From assembly GCA_023630215.1 (NCBI GenBank), contig JALPRQ010000002.1:248001-312000 (forward strand): DNA of 64,000 nucleotides, read 5' to 3'. The notes under the pieces are model-generated. The model saw nothing but the letters and a program-made list of their open reading frames with translations, ran no database searches and was not told the origin of the DNA. Made by a program: the position numbers and the translations under genes. Source of the DNA: Rhodobacteraceae bacterium NBU2976. GTDB lineage: Bacteria; Pseudomonadota; Alphaproteobacteria; Rhodobacterales; Rhodobacteraceae. This document shows, one piece after another, positions 59,947 to 64,000 of the stretch. Positions within the stretch are counted from its first letter, which is position 1, and each line of letters starts with the position of its first letter.

Positions 59947-60624
59947 ATGCAAATTGTTGCCGATTACTATGGCGTGAATATTCCAGATTCCGAGTTTCTG
60001 AACGAAAAACGCATTTCGCGTCTGCAACGCGGCATTTATGAATCGCACGAGGTGCGCGGGGCCCTTCATGTTGTGCGTTCCAGCGACGTGGTGATGGAAC
60101 TGGGCACCGGAATTGGTGCCGTCGGCGCAGCAACCCTGATCAATGCCAAACCCGAACGCCTGGTGTCATACGAAGGTAACCCAACCCTGCTGCCGGTGAT
60201 CCAGAAGCTCTATGCTGCGAACAATCTGACCAGCAAGGTTGCGCTTTATAACCGGATTCTGTTGGGGTCGTCGGATCGCCCTGCGACGATTCCGTTCAAT
60301 GTACACAACAGCTATCTTGGGTCCAGTTTGACGATTGACCGCGAAAAGAAGGGGTATATCGTCGAGGTGCCGACAGGTGATTTCAACGCGGCTTTGGCCG
60401 AACATAAACCCGATGTCCTGTTAATGGATATCGAAAGTGGCGAACTGGAAATCCTGCAAAACACCACGCTAAACGGGGTGCGGGCGATCGTGATTGAATT
60501 TCACCCCAAAATTTATGGCGTCGCAGGTATGCGCACCTGCAAGAATGCGTTGCGGTCAATGGGATTCGAAGCCATTCCCGACCTGTCTACGCGCAAAGTC
60601 TGGGTTGCAGAGCGCAGCGGCTAA
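59947..60624 (+). CDS. FkbM-family methyltransferase
   Basis: A 225-residue SAM-dependent methyltransferase-like protein. The SAM motif I is VMELGTGIGAVGAATLI near residues 48-64, DVLLMDIESGELEILQN near 158 carries the acidic motif, and VIEFHPKIYG follows, as in FkbM proteins. The substrate, often a sugar or polyketide hydroxyl, is unknown. It lies 44 bases after DUF1285 and converges on the ArsR gene. Confidence 0.8.
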   Translation: MQIVADYYGVNIPDSEFLNEKRISRLQRGIYESHEVRGALHVVRSSDVVMELGTGIGAVGAATLINAKPERLVSYEGNPTLLPVIQKLYAANNLTSKVALYNRILLGSSDRPATIPFNVHNSYLGSSLTIDREKKGYIVEVPTGDFNAALAEHKPDVLLMDIESGELEILQNTTLNGVRAIVIEFHPKIYGVAGMRTCKNALRSMGFEAIPDLSTRKVWVAERSG

Positions 60625-60630
60625 GGCCGA

Positions 60631-60975
60631 TCAACAAACGGCAGTATCAGGCGCGCAAAACAGTTCATACATGGTTTCGATCAGACGTTTGGATCGGCTG
60701 TCGGCCAAACTGTAATAGATGGTCTTGCCCTCGCGACGCGGTTGTATCAGACCTTCCAGTCGCAACCGTGACAATTGCTGCGACACTGCCGCCTGACGGC
60801 TTGCCAGCAATTGTTCCAGTTCGGTAACGGATTTTTCGCCACTGGCCAAATGACATAAAATCATCAAGCGTCCCTCGTGACTTACCGCTTTCAGGAAAGC
60901 GGCTGCTTCAACCGCATTTTCCATCATCTCGTCGCTTACTTTTTCAAAATCCCGTTCAGGTGTCCTACCAAGCAT
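60631..60975 (-). CDS. ArsR-family persulfide-sensing repressor, SqrR/BigR-like
   Basis: A 114-residue winged-helix repressor. The recognition helix lies in SRQAAVSQQLSRLRLEGLI (about 59-77), and the wing is REGKTIYYSL. Cys41 (MILCHL) and Cys107 (YELFC) occur at exactly the positions of the dithiol that senses sulfane sulfur in SqrR of Rhodobacter capsulatus. The start at 60975 gives this match; the ribosome site is weak and longer starts exist. Sulfide quinone reductase and related targets are not in this window. Confidence 0.82.
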   Translation of the reverse strand: MLGRTPERDFEKVSDEMMENAVEAAAFLKAVSHEGRLMILCHLASGEKSVTELEQLLASRQAAVSQQLSRLRLEGLIQPRREGKTIYYSLADSRSKRLIETMYELFCAPDTAVC

Positions 60976-61047
60976 CGCTATATCCAGTTTTCCCCGCCAA
61001 CGCCATTTTGTTACCATAGAAGGTCGTAATGACAATAGGAGTTGCGA

Positions 61048-61063
61048 CAATTGTATACAATTG
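61048..61063. promoter_or_regulatory. Perfect 16-bp palindrome in the 291-bp gap before the ArsR gene
   Basis: CAATTGTATACAATTG is fully symmetric and lies 72 bases upstream of the ArsR start. Its core TTGTATACAA resembles GntR/FCD operator cores. The gap 60976-61266 also holds GATTTTC-ATTCT-GAAAATC (61226-61244), a perfect 7-bp inverted repeat. I see no gene in the gap. Confidence 0.5.
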
Positions 61064-61266
61064 AGGCAGATTGCACACAGTTCACATGACCCTACGTTAG
61101 CTTCAGGGTTTTTTGGGCCGCAAATCACGATATTCCGCTGAAATCTTGCGGTTATCAAGCAATAGATTAGCCGATCCACTCTGCTGATTCTGTGGGGTTA
61201 TTCACACGATTCATGGCTGGCGACGGATTTTCATTCTGAAAATCAATGCCTGCTATCTGCCATAAA

Positions 61267-63732
61267 TCATGTCTGGGCCCTCGGTGTCTTACGCACCATC
61301 GGCAAGAAGATTACCCCCGCATAAAGTGCCGCGCCGATGAAAAACAGTGCGACAAATCCAGTGGCTTGTGCGACCAGCGGAGCGATCCCGGCAACACTTG
61401 CGCTCATCGCTCCATTGATCGCCCAGGCCCAACTGGTCAGGGATTTGTCTTCGTGTCCGGCCAACGCCATCCCTTGCGGGAACAAATGTCCCATGATCCA
61501 GCCCCCGGGGGCAATCAAGGCGATGGTAACCGCGATGCGCACAAACAGCGATGTGCCAATGACCGCATGAACGGTCAGGGGCACGACAAAGGCCGCCAAA
61601 ACGGCGTAAGCCACAACCAGAATCGCCGCGACACGAATGGTCAAACCACGAGAGAAGCTCCAATTGCTCATCATGCTTCCAATGCCCGTCGCCAGAATCA
61701 AAACACACAGAACAATCGCGATGGTCAGCCCCGGATTGCCAAACAGAATTCCGATCCGCTGGATAAGACCGATTTCAACAAACATGAAGCCAGATCCCAA
61801 CAGCAGGAAATACATTAAATAGGTCGCGGAACGCGCCCGCGATTCCACCTTGTCACGTGAAAAGGCCAGCGGCACCAATGACAGGAACAGGGCCGCAATG
61901 CTGATTGTGCAGATCAAAACAACCTGCTGGAACCGATATAGATCGACAATCGTATCAAAGGGTCGCTTGAACCAGAAATCTGATCCGAAATACCGACTGG
62001 TCTGAAAGTGATCCAGATAGAACGGACGGTTATCCGTCGACACTCCAAAACGCTGCCCGTCAGCCGCCGAGATCGCCGCGACTTCCGCATCCGCGTCTGC
62101 CGCCGTCAGCACCTGTTCGTAAACCGTGTAATCCGGATGCGTTTCGATGCCCGGTCCATATATTACCGAATATCCCCGTGCCGGGGCGTTCGCCGCTATT
62201 TCGGCAACCTCTGCTTCGGTCCAGCCGCTGGGCTTGATCAACAGCGGATTGGCATCCCAATTATTGTTCCACGGCGTCAAGCCAGCGCTACCCTCGGACG
62301 TGAACCGCAAGATCACAGCCGCGCGTTCGGGATTGGGAAGCTCATGCTCCGTCATGTAACGGCGCAGCCCATGAAGCATGTCGACCTTGTTGCCCTCCAG
62401 AATGATTGCGCGCCCATCGTCATTCAGACGTCCCAAAATCGCACTTAACCCCTCGTAGGTGTAGATATATTGCGTGGTGCCCCCCAGCGCGCCCAGATAG
62501 TAAACCGCGGTTGCTCCGCTCCATGATACCAGAACCATGTCATATGTTTCTGTGTCCTGCTCCAGAAAGGATCTGGCCTCGTCGATATGAAGCGACACAT
62601 CTTCCAGCGCCAGAAAGCTTTCCAGATTATAATCGGTCAGGTCCAACCCGGCCTCGACGATCCGTTCATTGATCTCGACCCCGACAACTCGGGACACGCC
62701 ATTTTCGCGCAAGGACATCAGGTCCGCACCGGCCCCGGCAAAAATCACCAACGCCGACTCTGCCGGACCCGACAACAAGGCGGGGATGACCGGATAATGC
62801 ACATAGGGTTCGGCACGATCAGCCACATAAGGATGCAGGAACGCCATCCCGTCACCATTGGCCAGCGACAGAACCGCCGCCTCTCCCGGGGCATCGCTGC
62901 GTTCGACAGCGGCCACCCGTGTATAGCTGTTCCACCCGTGCCACAGCTCGACCCGATCGGTGGCCATTTCATAATCCCGCACCAGATAATTTGGGTCGGC
63001 CACCGGTTCGATCCGCATCTTTACGGCCGGGATCATTGACATCAGACCCACGGCAACGGCAACAACGGCGATGACCAGCGATGCCACCGTCTTGTGATTG
63101 CTGACAAAGGCCGCCCCCGCCAGAAGCGCACAGATTGCTGGTGCAGTGACCGAAAACGCATAACTGGTAAACTGCATCAGCCCGACAATGGCGATACAGC
63201 CAAACGCCGCCCCAATCAGGTCCACTGCATAAAGTCGCGAATATTCGCGTGTATCCGACGTCGCAAACAGATAGGACAGCAATGCCCCAAACAGGAAATA
63301 AGGAAAAGTCAGAAACATCCCGATGCCCAGTGCATCCCGGGTTCCGGTTTCCAGCAATGTCGAAATGATCCGGGATAACCCGCCCGCTTCGCCTGCGGCC
63401 CGAATTTCCGCGTTCAGCGTGTCCTTGGTGGCCACCACAAAGAAATTTGACAGGATCAAAAGCAGTGCGATGGCCACACACAACACCGCCAGCACCGTTT
63501 CCCGCCGTGCCTTGATCTTCGTCAGATCAAACAGACTAAGCAGCGATCCCGCCGCCGTCAGGCCCAGCATCGCCAGCGAAATCGCGATGAAGATATAGCT
63601 GGGACCAATGGAAAAATTAATTGTCCGGACAGTTGACACTTCAAATGACAACAAGGCGCAACAAATCAGAAAAGTTCCCAGAAATATCCCGGCCCGGCTG
63701 GTCACCGGCTCCATACTGCTCGTTGCACTCAT
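61267..63732 (-). CDS. Polytopic membrane protein with spermidine synthase-like domain
   Basis: An 821-residue protein. About seven membrane spans form the N-terminal third, a soluble Rossmann methyltransferase-like domain follows (ALVIFAGAGADLMSLRENG, VVGVEINERIVEAGLDL, YDMVLVSWSGATAVYYLG at about 330-440), and five or six further spans form the C-terminus. The layout is that of fused membrane/spermidine synthase-like proteins. The usual spermidine synthase Asp-rich signature (GGGDG) is replaced by AGAGAD, so polyamine synthesis is doubtful. The start at 63732 is chosen over 63765. Role unknown. Confidence 0.78.
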   Translation of the reverse strand: MSATSSMEPVTSRAGIFLGTFLICCALLSFEVSTVRTINFSIGPSYIFIAISLAMLGLTAAGSLLSLFDLTKIKARRETVLAVLCVAIALLLILSNFFVVATKDTLNAEIRAAGEAGGLSRIISTLLETGTRDALGIGMFLTFPYFLFGALLSYLFATSDTREYSRLYAVDLIGAAFGCIAIVGLMQFTSYAFSVTAPAICALLAGAAFVSNHKTVASLVIAVVAVAVGLMSMIPAVKMRIEPVADPNYLVRDYEMATDRVELWHGWNSYTRVAAVERSDAPGEAAVLSLANGDGMAFLHPYVADRAEPYVHYPVIPALLSGPAESALVIFAGAGADLMSLRENGVSRVVGVEINERIVEAGLDLTDYNLESFLALEDVSLHIDEARSFLEQDTETYDMVLVSWSGATAVYYLGALGGTTQYIYTYEGLSAILGRLNDDGRAIILEGNKVDMLHGLRRYMTEHELPNPERAAVILRFTSEGSAGLTPWNNNWDANPLLIKPSGWTEAEVAEIAANAPARGYSVIYGPGIETHPDYTVYEQVLTAADADAEVAAISAADGQRFGVSTDNRPFYLDHFQTSRYFGSDFWFKRPFDTIVDLYRFQQVVLICTISIAALFLSLVPLAFSRDKVESRARSATYLMYFLLLGSGFMFVEIGLIQRIGILFGNPGLTIAIVLCVLILATGIGSMMSNWSFSRGLTIRVAAILVVAYAVLAAFVVPLTVHAVIGTSLFVRIAVTIALIAPGGWIMGHLFPQGMALAGHEDKSLTSWAWAINGAMSASVAGIAPLVAQATGFVALFFIGAALYAGVIFLPMVRKTPRAQT

Positions 63733-63853
63733 GTTTGTTTTCCAGACATTATTAAATGTTAACAAAATGCTAGATATTTCGCCCCAGCAAGTAAAGTATC
63801 ATGATCAAAATCTAGGATGGGATGGTATCAGCCCGGATCAGCTCGCAAACCGA

Positions 63854-63935
<82 letters not shown>

Positions 63936-63939
63936 GGGC

Positions 63940-63968
63940 GATATAGATCAGCGGTTGCGTGAACGCAA
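63940..63968 (-). promoter_or_regulatory. Promoter of tRNA-Arg
   Basis: Minus-strand TTGCGT (63968-63963), 17-base spacer, TATATC (63945-63940), placing the start a few bases before the mature tRNA. The rest of the window to 64000 shows nothing else. Confidence 0.65.
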
Positions 63969-64000
63969 TCATGTTATTTGGTTGAACAGCCGCGCCGCAT

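Noticed and set aside
60976-61179. N-terminal extension of the ArsR gene
   Set aside because: The extension crosses the palindrome and lacks similarity to the family; starting at 60975 puts the two sensor cysteines at 41 and 107.

Overview
The window reads as a chromosome segment from an alphaproteobacterium, most likely a member of the Rhodobacteraceae (Roseobacter group). The evidence is the GC-rich coding sequence, tightly packed operons with ATGA, TTGA, GTGA and TGATG junctions, TRAP transport, the dgo and xyl sugar genes, a 41-residue zinc-free L36, DinB with an N-terminal zinc ribbon, and a sulfide-sensor type ArsR protein. Nothing marks it as plasmid or phage. Coding density is very high: no gap between genes exceeds 300 bases, and the largest (60976-61266) is described below.

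Positions 1-22250 form a carbohydrate catabolism district. It holds L-idonate dehydrogenase (cut by the window edge) with a tautomerase-like partner, gluconate 5-dehydrogenase, an aldose dehydrogenase/lactonase pair of the fucose-pathway type, an orphan twitch radical SAM protein, xylB-xylA behind an operator-like palindrome, three Gfo/Idh/MocA proteins (one fused to an aldo/keto reductase), a ThuA protein, dgoK-dgoA, a MarR-type regulator and a DctPQM TRAP transporter. Inside this district lie ureEFG plus an SGNH esterase, without urease structural genes, and a TPR-sulfotransferase. A plausible reading is import of sugars or sugar acids by the TRAP system, oxidation and lactone opening, then entry through the KDPGal and xylulose-5-phosphate routes.

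Positions 22255-41957 are mixed housekeeping: thioesterase, YggT/DUF167, MsrA, three tandem DUF3592 membrane proteins, argG, lldD, rplY-pth with a gluzincin and DUF2332, dinB followed by a candidate small RNA, N-formylglutamate amidohydrolase, tRNA-Val, rpmJ, an MFS exporter and a caspase-fold protein that has lost its catalytic pair.

Positions 42031-44613 are a complete IS1595-type transposon with a 25-bp terminal inverted repeat and an exact 8-bp target duplication. It carries the transposase and three cargo genes: an unknown 280-residue protein, a PIN-domain protein and a 50-residue highly charged protein. It landed in the T-tract of the hsp20 terminator and duplicated it. This is the main accessory feature.

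Positions 44614-64000 contain hsp20, a trypsin-like protease, rmuC, glcDEF with a small membrane protein inserted between glcE and glcF, a MoxR-DUF58-DUF4159-membrane protein operon, DUF1285, an FkbM methyltransferase, a SqrR/BigR-like persulfide sensor, a membrane protein with a spermidine synthase-like domain, and tRNA-Arg.
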